Source: Cephalopachus bancanus (lineage: Eukaryota; Chordata; Mammalia; Primates; Tarsiidae). From it: DNA of 64,000 nucleotides. Under the pieces are notes generated by a model. It did not search any database. It saw nothing but the letters and a program-made list of their open reading frames with translations, and had not been told where the DNA came from. Position numbers and translations under genes: made by a program. Below, one piece after another: positions 1-10,815 of the stretch. Each line of letters starts with the position of its first letter. Positions within the stretch are counted from its first letter, which is position 1. The DNA is taken from contig JAPVLO010000992.1 in NCBI GenBank assembly GCA_027257055.1, positions 1 through 64,000 on the forward strand, read 5' to 3'.

Positions 1-1500
1 TGCACACCTGGTTTCACAGCATTAGTACTGGAGCTGCAGCAAGTAAAAGCTAAGCAGGGTTTCTGCTGTTCTCACAGTTCCTGTGAACTAAGGATAACTT
101 CAGATTAGTAGCATTAGACGGTTTGCCATCATTTTGTAATTCAGATGGCTGTCTTTTTGAACATTAATTTGCAGCATGTTTCACTGTATTTGTTATTACA
201 CCTTGACAGTTCTAAATGCTCAAGTAATATTTTCCTCGTTCTTAATTTCCATAAGCCAATGGAAGAAATTTTATTTCGGTATTGAGATGGTGAAAGAAAA
301 GGGCAAACATGTTCCTGGGGAAGCTCTGTCGAGTGCACGTTCTGTTGCTTTGCATTATCAGCTGGTTTTGCTTCATGTGTGCAAAATAACATTTCTAATA
401 TTTATTGAAATTGCTAAATATGCACACCCTATACTCTACATAAAAGAATAATGCACAAAATAAGAGAATGACGTTTGAGTTAAGATTGTGACTGTGAATC
501 ATAGTAGCAGAGCTTCAAATTGCCCAGTGTTTTGAACATTGAAGCTCTGCTATGAGCACCTTGTAGCATTGGTGCCATAAGTGCTTGGAAACATCAAGGT
601 TTCTGGAGTTTTTTGTTTTTATTTTTTAATAATATCCTAGTAATCATTGTGAACCTTGGTTGAGCCCTAAGTTCCTAGGTATCTGAGGTAATGGGACCTT
701 GCAGATATTCGGACTAGATTTACTGGCACGTGCCTTTTGCCCACTTTTCTTTGATTTAACAGAATGTTCCTTTCACGTGTCTATGCGCTGCAGTTTGTCC
801 CCGGCTTCTTGTCAGTGGTGCTGCTGGTTGCACGGACGATAAGGGCAGCAGGGCATAGCCAGCATTGCTCTCCTAGGAGGGGGACTCTCAGCCCTTCGAG
901 ACGTCACACCAGCTATGCAGAAGCATCTTGTGATTGTTCAAGAAGTTTGCCTTCTTTAAGCCAGTGAAATAGTCTTGATTCATCAGGACTGAGTGAATTT
1001 GTTTCTTTCCCGCGAGCTGTAATGGAGCGCCACAGCAATGAGTGTCACCTCAGAACAAGCACTGTGTCCAGGAACCCAGTCACACCGTCCCGTGGGACAG
1101 TGCGTTCCATGTGGGTACCTTTGTGATGTGCAATCTGCTGTGCTTCTATGTCATGATTTAACTTGATTGCCTGCTAAGCCTTTGAGGGAGCATTTCGCCT
1201 ACTGCTGATGGGCTTTTGTTTCAGTGATGCACATGAGACACACCAATTGAATCATGATAAATAAAATGAAAAAATGATGAAGGGAAAATTACGTGACTGT
1301 GTTACATTGCTTCTCCAAAACCAGAGAGTAAACCATTTCAAGCAAAGCATTCAAAGCGTCATGCGGTGTGAGTTAATTTGTGTATGTTAGTATGTGTGTG
1401 TATACACATGCTCATGTACGCTCAGGGTACGATTGGCTTACTTATGAAAGAGGTCATAGGTAAAACAGTCCTAAATTTAGAAATTATGGCTAATTAGACC
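1..1500. other. Intergenic sequence with little recognised content
   Basis: I see no gene and no repeat that I can name with confidence here. Open frames are short and unlike any family I know. One strong inverted repeat at about 499-555 is listed separately. The block ends at the target duplication of a short L1 insertion. Confidence 0.6.
499..555. other. Imperfect hairpin with about 17-bp stem
   Basis: The left arm at 499-518 (TCATAG, a 3-nt bulge TAG, then CAGAGCTTCAA) pairs with TTGAAGCTCTGCTATGA at 539-555. The loop is about 20 nt. The size is compatible with a small-RNA precursor or a relic of a DNA-transposon palindrome. No known microRNA was recognised, so this is a structural observation only. 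Confidence 0.5.
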
Positions 1501-1514
1501 AGAATAAATGTAAG

Positions 1515-1694
1515 CCGTGGGAAACTATGGGGGGGACAGAGAGGGGAAGGGAGGTGGGATTAACGGTAGTCAGTATCTGTCTGGGTACGGGGGGGTACAC
1601 CTTGATGAACAAGGGTACCTGCACAATGCATATTTGTATACCTAATCCTTAACTGTACCCCATAATTTTAAAATAAAAAATTTGTTAAAAGAAA
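1515..1694 (+). mobile_element. Severely 5'-truncated L1 3' end
   Basis: Only the last roughly 165 bp of an L1 3' UTR are present: the GGGAAACTATGGGGG stretch, the CAAGGGTACCTGCACAATGC stretch, CCTAATCCTTAACTGTACCC and an A-rich tail. A 14-bp target duplication, AGAATAAATGTAAG, flanks it at 1501-1514 and 1695-1708. The same 3' end recurs in the L1s ending near 20100 and 29200, so all belong to a related lineage. Confidence 0.88.
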
Positions 1695-2324
1695 AGAATA
1701 AATGTAAGTCACGGAACTTATTTTAAGTCTCATGTATGTGCTCTAAATTTCGAAAAGCAATACCACTGGAATTATGTGGAGTATAATTCATTATAACAAG
1801 GCAAAGTAACCTGTGTAAGATCACTTGAATATCATATTTCTTGGGACTGTACTTACATTCTCACAAAAGGTCTATAAAATATGGTGAAAACAGTTTTGTA
1901 TCAAAGTGTTTGGAAAATTAGAAGCTTCTCCTTAACCTGTACTGATACTGACTTGAATTATTATTTTCTAAAATTATGCCTACTTGCAAATCTTTTCACA
2001 TATCATTTAAACTTTCGTTTGTATTATTGTTGTTGATTTACAGCTTTGTTATTACTTAGTTTTTCTTTATAAGAATGCCATCAATGTGCATGCTTTTGTG
2101 TTTTTCAGAAAAGGGTGTATTTGGATGAAAGTAAAAAAATAAAATCTTTCACTGTCTCTAAAAAAAAAAATCTTCCCTTTCTGACTTTGACTATTCATAA
2201 ATGCTTTGAAAGTATAAGATACGATATGAGGGTGGTAAGATCGTTTACTCAAAATTGGAAAACAAATTAAAATATTACATGTATTTTTTTCTCACTAGCA
2301 CTATCACAACTTACAAACTCACAA

Positions 2325-4275
2325 CGTTACCATCACTACTGAGACCAGTTATTATGAACACCTCTATGCAAACAAACTAAGCAACCTAGAGAAAATGAAT
2401 AAATTCTTGGAAACACACAACCTCCTAACATTGAATCAGAGAGAAATAGAAACTCTGAACAGATCAATAATGAGTAGTAAGATTGAAACAGTAATTTGAA
2501 GTCTCCCAACAAAAAAAGTCCAGCCAAATTCTACCAGACCTTCAAAGAAGAACTGCTACCAATTTTACTGAAGCTATTCCACAATATTGAAGAGGAGGGA
2601 ATCCTCCCTCACTCATCCTACAAGGCCAATATCACTCCAATACTAAAGCCAAGAAAAGACACAACAACAACCAAAAAAAAAACTACAGACCTACATCGCT
2701 TATGAACATGGATGCAAAAATCCTCAGCAAAATATTAGCAAGTCAAATTCAACAGCACATAAAAAAAAAGATGCACTGTAATCAAGTGGTTTCATCCCAG
2801 GGATACAGGGTGTTCAACATATACAAGTGAATAAATGTGATGTACTACATAAAAAGAATTTAAAACAAAAATCTATGATCATTTCAATAGATGCAGAAAA
2901 AGCATTTGATAAAATCCCTTTATGATAAACCCCTCAGCAAAATAAGAATAGAGGGAACATTCCTCAAAATAATAAAAGCTATATAGGACAAACACACAGC
3001 CAACGTCATCTTGAATGGTGAAAAGTTGAAGACATTTCCCCTCAGAACTGGAACAAGGCAATGATGCCCACTTTCATCACTACTATTCAACATAGGTCTG
3101 AAGTCCTAGCCAGAGCAATCAGGGAAGAAAATGAAATAAAGTGTATCCAAATTGGAAAAGAAGAAATCAAACTATCTCTGTATACCATCAAAGTTGTGAT
3201 CTTATATCTAGAGAACCCTAAAGACTCCTCCAGAAGACTCCTGGATTTGACAAATGAATTTGGTAGTTTCAAGATACAAAATCAGCACACACAATTCAGT
3301 AGCACTGCTGTACATCAATAGTGACCAAGCTGAGAGTCAAATCAAGAATTCAATTTCCTTTACAATAGCAGCCAAAAACCTAAAATATCTAGGAATATAT
3401 TTAACTAAAACATAAAAATAAATATATTTAACTAAAAAAAGTCAGGTAAAAATATAAATAAAGTATAAAAATATTTAACTAAAACATAAAAAGACGTCTT
3501 TCAAAAGAAGATATACAAATGGCCAACAAACATGAAAAAATGTTCAACATCATTCATAATCAGAGAAATGTAAATTAAAACCACAATGAGATACCACCAT
3601 ACTTCAGACAGAATGACCAATGTTAAAAATTCAAAAAACCATAGATGCTGATGCAGATGAGGAGAAAAGGGAACACTTATACACTGTCGGTGGGAGTGTA
3701 AATTAGAACAACCTTTATGAAAATTACTCAAAGAATTAAAAGTAGATCTACCAATTGATCCAGCAATCCCACTGCTAGGTATTTACCCAAAGGTACAGAG
3801 GTCATTTATAACAAAAGACACTTGGACTTTCATGTCCCCTGCAGCACAATTCACAATCGCAAAGATGTGGAACCAACCTAAATGCTTATCCATGGATCAT
3901 TGGGTAATGAAAATGTGGCATATATACACCATGCAAAACTACGCAGCCATCAAAATGAATGAAATCATGTCTTTTGCAGCAACGTGGATGGAGCTGGAGA
4001 GCATCATCCTAAGTAAACTGACTCAGAAACAGAAAACCAAACACACACTGCATGTTCTCACTCATGTGGGAGCAAAACAATCACATAGATGGAAATAATA
4101 GACACTGGGGACACCAATAAGAGGGGAAGGGGAAGTGAGTTTAGGGTTCTGAAACTACTTATGAAGAACAGTGTTCACTGTCTGGGGAATGGGCCACCTG
4201 AGACCCAATCCCCATCACTACACAGTATGTCAATGTAACAAATACACATGCATACCCCTGAATCTAGAACTTTAA
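2325..4275 (+). mobile_element. L1 ORF2 and 3' UTR fragment, decayed
   Basis: Translated pieces read as L1 ORF2 in order: a stretch like YEHLYANKLSNLEKMNKFLE near 2350-2410, reverse-transcriptase text around 2880-3240, and C-terminal text around 3660-4090. Stops and frameshifts are frequent. The region matching the catalytic aspartate pair of reverse transcriptase (about 3175-3215) reads LYTIKVVILYLENP, so the active site is lost. At 3400-3490 A/T-rich duplicated fragments join separate ORF2 parts, showing an internal deletion. The 3' end is an old-type L1 tail near 4270. Clear target duplications were not found. Confidence 0.85.
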
Positions 4276-4729
4276 AAAAAGAAATTGTTGACGTATGATG
4301 ATTAAATTAACACTTGATGACTTTTTAGTAGCACTAGAAGACAAAGAGAATAAAATTATATCTTCAATGCAAAGACAGAAAAATGATTGTAAAGTTAGAA
4401 TTCAATATTCAACAAATATTTTTCAAGAACGAGGGAGAAAAGGAGACATTGTTACATAAAAAGTCTGATATGCAAGAATAGTGATCAAAAAAACAATAAA
4501 TATGTTGGTAAGTCAAAATAAATGGCTGTATAAAACAGTGATTGCCACTTCTGTTTATAAAAGAGGAAAAAAGATAAAATAAAAACTTTTGAAGCACTAA
4601 TGCATAAAAAGGAAGAAATTATCAGAGATACAGTGTTCTTACATCATTGATTTGTTCAGAAGGAGAGTGAAGATAATGATTAGCCTTAGAATTTTGTAAG
4701 TTAATGTGCATATTAAGATTTCTGGAGTA

Positions 4730-5023
4730 GGCCAGGCTCCGTGGCTCAGCCTGCAATCCCGCGCCTTTGGGAAGCTGAGGTGAGTGGATTGCCTGAGCCC
4801 GCGGGTTCGAGACCCGCCCAGGCAGCGAGACCTCACCTCTACAATAAATCAAAAAATCAGTCGGGTGTGGTAGCGCATGCCTGTAATTCCGGCTACTTGG
4901 AAGGCTGAGGCAGAAGGATCGCCGGAGCCCAGCAGGTCGAGGCTGCAGTGGCCGGGAGCGGCCACTGCACTCCAGTCTGGGCGACAGAGTGAGACTCCAA
5001 CTCAAAAAAAAAAAAAAGAAAAA
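4730..5023 (+). mobile_element. Full-length lineage-specific Alu-type SINE
   Basis: This dimeric 7SL-derived SINE starts GGCCAGGCTCCGTGGCTCAG and ends with an A-rich tail. It shows the lineage features: B box GGTTCGAGACC at 4804-4814, linker ACAATAAATCAAAAAATC, right-arm hairpin arms at 4945-4954 and 4959-4968, and the 3' end ACTCCAACTC. A perfect 15-bp target duplication AAGATTTCTGGAGTA lies at 4715-4729 and 5024-5038, which defines the ends and shows a relatively recent insertion. The open frames in it are SINE artefacts. Confidence 0.95.
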
Positions 5024-5162
5024 AAGATTTCTGGAGTAATCATTAAGAGAAATGAAAGAATGTTAAGTAAAATGGGGGGGGAATAAATGAGAGTGAATAT
5101 TCAGTGTAAAAAGCAAAAACAAACCTAGAAGAGGGGGGTCAGATTTTAACTCAAAATAAGAT

Positions 5163-5246
5163 ACACACACACACAGAGAGAGAGAGAAAGAGAAAGACAG
5201 AGAGAGACAGAGAAAGAGAGAGAGAGCGAACAAGAGAGAACGGGAG
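5163..5246 (+). repeat. Compound (CA)n(GA)n microsatellite
   Basis: A short CA run passes into an interrupted GA-rich purine tract with AAAGAG and CAGAGA variants. It is simple repeat sequence without coding content. Confidence 0.9.
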
Positions 5247-5275
5247 AAAGATCACACAAAAATGTAAATAGGTTG

Positions 5276-5812
5276 AATGTGAAAAGTATCTCATCAAATA
5301 CTATTCAAAAGTAGAAAAGATATCAGTATAGCTTGATTAATGTCAGACAAAGCAGAAACTAAGCTAAAAAGGATTATTGAGTTGCCACAGGTAATTGAAT
5401 AATGATAAATGCTTCAATTTACATGAAAATATAAAATTTAAAAATATTAGACTCCTAAAACATATAAAGCAAATCTTATCCTCTAAAATACACAAAACAA
5501 AAATTAAGGTAAATACAATAACAAATTTGTTATCATATTGAAACATTTTAACAGTGCCTATCACTAACTGAGAAAAATAAATCAGATATGAATTAAAAGA
5601 CACAATTTACAAGTTTGATCTAATGAACATATATGGAACAAACTTCATGTTCTTCTTTTGTTTTATTTTGTCTTATAAAATTTAAATCAAATCTCTAAGG
5701 TGTATAATCTCTATGTAATTCTGCCAGATTCTAAAAAACATGGACTCATTTGTATATAACCATATCCACAATTATCCTGATAAAATTATGAATTTTATCT
5801 ATTATTTTGGAT
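5276..5812. other. A/T-rich intergenic sequence, likely old L1 debris
   Basis: The text resembles old L1 ORF2 at points (for example around 5290-5420 and 5440-5640, with ACTCCTAAAACATATAAAGCAAATC-type wording), but it is too diverged to be placed precisely. No gene is visible. Confidence 0.35.
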
Positions 5813-5813
5813 A

Positions 5814-6057
5814 AGAGGCTGAGGTGAGTGGATTGCCTGAGCCCACAGGTTCGAGACCCGCCTGGGCAGCGAGACCTCATCTCTACAATAAATCAAAAAA
5901 TCAGCTGGGCGTGGTAGTGCATGCCTGTAATTCCAGCTACTTGGAAGACTGAGATGGAAGGATCGCCAGAGCCCAGCAGGTCAAGGCTGCGGTGGCCAGG
6001 AGTGGCCACTGCACTCCAGTCTGGGCGACAGAGTGAGACTCCAACTCAAAAATAAAA
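5814..6057 (+). mobile_element. 5'-truncated lineage-specific Alu-type SINE
   Basis: It begins inside the left arm at GAGGCTGAGGTGAGTGG and runs to the 3' end ACTCCAACTC with a mixed AAAAT tail. The linker ACAATAAATCAAAAAATC and right-arm GCGGTGGCC/GGCCACTGC pairing are present. The missing 5' portion means the pol III A box is absent, so the copy could not be transcribed from its own promoter. Confidence 0.9.
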
Positions 6058-6499
6058 TAAAATAAAACAAAATAAAATTATGTACAACTAAATTAAAATG
6101 ATTTAAAGTACTTAAAACATGTGTTTTACACTTTAGTTTTTGGAAATAAGATCCAAACAGTTGCCCTTCCCCTTTATTTCTCTCTTTTTTTCTTTAGGCC
6201 ATTGATTGATTGAAGAAACTGGGTCAGTTCTAAAAAAACATGTCTCACGTTCTGGATCTATCTGATTGCTTCATTGTGTTGTTGATTAACTTGTTCCTTT
6301 ATCTCCTGTATTCTCTGTAAATGGAATTTAACTCTGAACTTGATTAGGTTCCCTTTAAATTTGGAAGTAGAGAAGGAGGGAGTGCTTAATCTTGCACTAC
6401 AGCCAGATGACACCAAATCTGTGACAGAGGATTGTCTCTCTGTTAGTAATGCAAGGATTGATCATTGAGCCTGTTCCCCCCACTCTAAAATCTCCATCA

Positions 6500-6605
6500 A
6501 GCTGGCGAGCTGGTGCATAACCTTGAACTCAAGCATTTGAGCTCAGCCTGGGCAACATAGTGAGACCACATCTCTAAAACAAACAAAAGTCTACAAAAAA
6601 AATTA
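6500..6605 (+). mobile_element. Old Alu/FLAM-type fragment
   Basis: GAGCTCAGCCTGGGCAACAT followed by AGTGAGACCACATCTCTA and an A-rich stretch matches the middle of a 7SL-derived monomer. It is much more diverged than the young SINEs nearby. It lies directly left of the LTR at 6645. Confidence 0.55.
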
Positions 6606-6638
6606 TCCATCAACCTTTCTCCTAATGGTTTCATCCAT

Positions 6639-7626
6639 GATGGTTGCCGGGAGCCGCAATCACTAGTAAAAGTAAGTAAAAGGGACCTGAAAACAGGAAA
6701 AACGCCGGCTGGGAGCAAGGCCCCAGTAAAATGCAGCCATGATGGAGGCAAAGCCCCATGGATCCTGTTGACGGACCTTCCCTAACTTTGAAGGATTGCG
6801 TGCATAGGAATGTTCCCTCTTTAACTGAGATAATAGATGCACAAATGAATGATGGCATTTGACAGCAAAAATTATACCTAGGCATAATGGAGGTGAGATT
6901 ACAGCAAAAAGGGTGCCCCTTAGGGTGTGTAAGGATGTTTTTCAGTAAACAGCAGGAGGCCGAGAAAAACAAGTCGACCACTTCCTCATATACAACAGAC
7001 CCCACCTGAGAGCTGGTGGAAAATAACCATTTGAGATAAAAAATAGATCAAGATATTTTAGGATTAAATAAGTAGTTTAATGAAGATAGAATTTAGAATT
7101 TTAATAATAAAAGAGTAAGATAAGATGAACTAGTAAGATAAGAGATATATAACAGTATAAATGACAGTTAAGAAAATATAGGGATAGAAGGATAGAAATA
7201 AGATTAATAAAAACAAATATATAGTAGTAACTAAATTAAATAAGACTTAGGGTTAGGGTTTAGCTTTATAGGGTAAGGATATTATAGGCCTATAATAGTA
7301 AATAATTATAAGAAAGTTAGGAAGAAAACCAGGATGCTCATAAATGTTTGACATAAGAAAAACACCATCTGTGGTTAAAATTGTTAAAGGTCAACCTTAT
7401 TGTGAGTGCAAAAAGGATGTACATGGGCGTTTGGTTAGCAACATAAGATACATTTGTGTGTGCAAGGCTGAGTGGAAAACCTATATAAGTTTGTGAAAAA
7501 TAAATAAAAATTGGCAGAGTCTTGAACACTACCCCGGCAGGTGACGCCTGTCGTTCTTCTTCACCGTTCCTGATTCTCCCCATTCAGGCCCTGACTCTCT
7601 TCTGGAGCTGGACTCCAGCAGATGGT
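6639..7626 (+). mobile_element. Solo LTR of a class II (betaretrovirus-like) endogenous retrovirus
   Basis: The LTR itself spans 6645-7620 (976 bp). It starts TGCCGGGAGCCGC, ends CTGGACTCCAGCA, and so has canonical TG...CA ends. It is bracketed by an exact 6-bp duplication GATGGT at 6639-6644 and 7621-7626. A TATA box (CTATATAAG, 7481-7489) and AATAAA signals (about 7499-7508) mark U3, a short R and U5 in the + orientation. A 6-bp duplication, nearly 1-kb length and GGGAGCCGC start fit class II ERVs (ERV-K/IAP-like). No internal gag-pol-env sequence follows, so it is a solo LTR left by LTR-LTR recombination. U3 is A/T-rich with many AGATAAG-like words and holds a short TTAGGG-like run at about 7246-7262. 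The class is inferred from these structural marks only. Confidence 0.88.
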
Positions 7627-7929
7627 CATTGTCTCAATCTATTATTTCATTAGGTTTTGTAAAATGACATTTTTTATTTTGGAGTACACAGTACATCTGT
7701 GAAAACTGAACACATTTTGCCATAGTGTATATGAAAGAATTTGAATCATATAAACTACTTTCTTTTAACACTATGAGATTCAAATGGAATTTTTAAAAAG
7801 ATGACTTGAAAAATATCAAGACATTTAAATACTATTTTAGTCAACATGAAACATAATGAAAAAAATTATAAAGTGAATTCACTTTTGAACTAAAATTTTA
7901 AAATATTAAACAAAATATTGGAACACTGG

Positions 7930-8355
7930 AATCTGGCAATGTGCAATAAACCGAAATTATTTCCTGGGGGGAAAGTTGATTAAACATTAGAAAACTCACA
8001 TATTTCAGTTTACCAATCTAAGAGACTAATGGGAAAAAAATTATCTTAATAGATGACGTAAAAGCCTTAAATAAATTAAGCAACTATTCACAATTTTAAA
8101 AAAAAGAAAGACAGAAAAGAGAAAAAGTAAAGGAAAAGAAAAACATTTAGTGAAGTAGGAAGAGAAGGGAATTGCATTAATCTGAAAACAGTAACCTACA
8201 AAATCTAGTACTTAACAGTGTCATGATGAAAGGGTTGGGTTTATGATCATAAAAAATACAAAGGTGTCTGCCATTGCCCATTCTTTTTGACATTATGTTG
8301 TGTGTCTTAGCCAGTGCAGTGAAGGAAGAAAAAGAAAGAAAAGGCATAAGAGAGG
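7930..8355 (+). mobile_element. Old L1 ORF2 fragment (part 1)
   Basis: ATTAAACATTAGAAAACTCA, then TTATCTTAATAGATGACGTAAAAGCC, then TTAGCCAGTGCAGTGAAGGAAGAAAAAG follow L1 ORF2 reverse-transcriptase order. The copy is highly diverged. It stops at about 8355, where MIR-like sequence begins, and resumes at about 8636. Confidence 0.65.
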
Positions 8356-8359
8356 CCAT

Positions 8360-8630
8360 ATAATGTAATATTTGAGAGTATAGATTTTGGATCAGATTGC
8401 CTGGGTTTACATTTTTTCTCTATTGCTTACAAACTAAGTAATGAACAGGCTTAATACTTACCTTAGTAGCTAAGAGTTTAATTGTCTATGTGCTTTGGTT
8501 TTCAATCTAGAAAATGCAAACAGTAATAGCTACCTCACAGTAGGTTATTAATGTTAAATTAGTTAATATTTTTAAGTGCTTAAGACAATGCTTGAGGCAT
8601 GGTAGTTACCAAATGTGTGTATGAAATAAG
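8360..8630 (+). mobile_element. MIR SINE
   Basis: The text follows the MIR order in sense: GAGAGTATAGATTTTGGATCAGATTGCCTGGGTTTAC, a decayed middle, ATCTAGAAAATGCAAACAGTAATAGCTACCTCACAG, and AGTGCTTAAGACAATGCTTGAGG. It is sandwiched between two pieces that look like consecutive parts of one L1. Confidence 0.75.
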
Positions 8631-8635
8631 TAAAA

Positions 8636-9015
8636 TAAATGGAAAAAAGAACTTTTATAAGTCATAGATGATGATTGACTATGTAGAAAACTCAATTCAC
8701 TTTAACTATAATTTATTAGAATAAATTAGATACCAAAGCAGGTGTGTTAAATATAAAATCAACATATAAAGTTAGTGATTTACTGCATACCAATAACTAA
8801 TGTTAAAACACGTTTTCTAAAAAAGATAATCTTTATAATGACATAAACAATAAGGTGCATAGTCATAATTCTATTAAAATGTACATATGCTATTTGCGGC
8901 AAAATAAAACTTTATTAAAAGACAAAATCTAAATAAATAGACATAACATATTTGTGGATAGGAAGATTCACTACTGTCAAGATGTTAATTTTTCCTAAAT
9001 TGGTCTACAGAATTG
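8636..9015 (+). mobile_element. Old L1 ORF2 fragment (part 2)
   Basis: GATTGACTATGTAGAAAACTC, AAATCAACATATAAAG...TTACTGCATACCAATAAC and GTGGATAGGAAGATTCACTA...GTCAAGATGTTAATTTTTCC match successive L1 ORF2 segments downstream of the piece at 7930-8355. Many stops make it non-coding. Confidence 0.7.
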
Positions 9016-9064
9016 TGGCAAATTATTTTTCCCCCCAGTATGGCCATAGCAAGATTTTCTTTCT

Positions 9065-9475
9065 CATATACTCTTCTTGCAATGTGTTGTTGATATTCCT
9101 ACCATAGAGAGGTGGAGTGGATGGTGTCTGTGTTCATCCCCTTGAACTTGATGAGCAATGGCAGGAGCAATGATATGTGATCCTAAGGCTCGATCAGAAC
9201 TATTGATGTGACTTTTGCTTGGTCCCATTAGGACTCTTGCTTGTATCAAAAATTGTGCCATGAGGAAGTAGGGAAACCCCGTGAAGAAGATTTGGGGAGT
9301 AGTACTGGCCAGCAGCCCTTGCTGAGGTTCCAGCTAACATCAGTTTCCACCTCCAGACTCATGAATGAGTGGCCACCATTAGACAAGAACCACATGAGAG
9401 AAGCCCAAGAAAGAATTGCCTAACTGACCTCAGCCAACCCCTAGAAGTGTGAAATATAATACATGAAATGATTAT
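9065..9475 (+). mobile_element. MaLR (MLT1-like) LTR, diverged
   Basis: The segment AGCCCAAGAAAGAATTGCC...CCAACCCCTAGAAGTGTGAAATATAATACATG...TTTTACGCCCTTAAGTTT resembles the 3' half of MLT1-type LTRs, where a degenerate poly(A) signal precedes a 'TTAAG..CTAAGTTT' end. The upstream part, with CAGCTAACATCAG, is consistent. This is an ancient retroviral-like LTR with no coding sequence. Confidence 0.6.
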
Positions 9476-9585
9476 TCTTTTACGCCCTTAAGTTTAAAAT
9501 GACTTTTAACAAAACAATAGATATACCTAGAACAAGAATCAAAAGTATTCTACTTTAAATTGCTATATTAAAAAAAAAACTTGCA

Positions 9586-9886
9586 GCCGGGCTCGGTGGC
9601 TCAGCCTGTAATCCCACGCTTTGAGAGGCTGAGGTAAGTGGATTGCCTGAGCCCGCGGGTTCGAGACCCACCTGGGCAACTTGGTGAGACCTCATCTCTA
9701 CAATAAATCAAAAATTAGCCGGCCGTGGTAGTGCATGCCTGTAATTCTGGCTACTCAGAAGGCAGAGGCGGAAGGATCGCCGGAGCCCAGCAGGTCGAGG
9801 CTGCAGTGGCCGGGAGCGGCCACTGCACTCCAGTCTGGGTGACAGAATGAGACTCCAACTCAAAAAATAAAAAAATAAAAAATAAT
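9586..9886 (+). mobile_element. Full-length lineage-specific Alu-type SINE
   Basis: It starts GCCGGGCTCGGTGGCTCAGC, has B box GGTTCGAGACC, the right-arm GCAGTGGCCG/CGGCCACTGC hairpin and an A/T-mixed tail. A 10-bp duplication AAAACTTGCA/AAAAACTTGCA-type flank lies at 9576-9585 and 9887-9896. Confidence 0.93.
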
Positions 9887-10547
9887 AAAACTTGCAAACT
9901 ACTTCTAAAATAAGAGATACTCCTAAAGAAGAAAAGCAAAGTGAGGTGACTTGTCTTTTCAGACATCAAAAATTATAACAAAACTAAAAAAATTCAAGTA
10001 GGTGATATTGCCACAGGAATAGACAAAGAGTTTACTAGAACAGATAAAAAAACGACAAAAAAAATCTAGCAATGTGTAATAAAATTAGATTTTTTTTTTC
10101 CAGGGGAAAGAATGAATAGGTAAGTAAGGCCCACATATATAAACAACATCATTTATAACAGAATTTGCATTAAAATTAGCAGACTTTAAAAACTAATTCT
10201 GCAGGGAGAAAGCAGTTATCCAATAAGAATGCTTTATTACATTTATATGATATAAAACTAAAATTTTGACCCAATGAGTAGTTGTTGAAAACTAACATTA
10301 GAATATGATTATCTATAAAGTTTTATTTAAATTTATTATATTTCAGCTGTCCAGATTTTCTGGTGGCATTTGGTTTTATTGCACTTTTGAAAGTATATAA
10401 TCATTGCAATATTTTAAATGTGAAAGTAGGAACTTCCTAACACTCGAGAAAAGTGCAGCATATTATACATTATAATGTCCTTGTGTTTTTTTATAGTGTG
10501 TATTTTGTTTTGTGTTGTTATTGTTGTTGCTGTTTGGATTTTGTTTC

Positions 10548-10815
10548 TGTTTTAAGAGACAGGGTCTCACTCTGTCACCCAGGCTGGTGCTCACAACAGC
10601 CTTGAACTTCTGGGCTCAAGTGATGCTCTCCCCTCAGCCTTCTGAGTAGCTGGGAATTCAGGCATGCACCCTATATTTGACTAATTTTTTTAGGGTAGAA
10701 GTCGGGTCTGTTTATGTTGTCCAGGCTGGTCTCCAACTCCTGGCCTCGAGCAATCCTTTCACCCCACCGTCCCTAAGTGCTGGAATTATAGGCATGAACC
10801 ACCTTGGCTGGTTTG
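10548..10815 (-). mobile_element. Old AluJ/FLAM-type SINE
   Basis: On the + strand it reads AAGAGACAGGGTCTCACTCTGTCACCCAGG and continues through CTTGAACTTCTGGGCTCAAG and GTCCAGGCTGGTCTCCAACTCC to ATAGGCATGAACCACC. That is an inverted 7SL-derived SINE of ancient type, lacking the lineage changes of the young copies. Confidence 0.85.

Noticed and set aside
4800..4818. Possible tRNA gene because of a GGTTCGAGACC motif
   Set aside because: The motif is the pol III B box of the SINE; no cloverleaf or anticodon arm is present.
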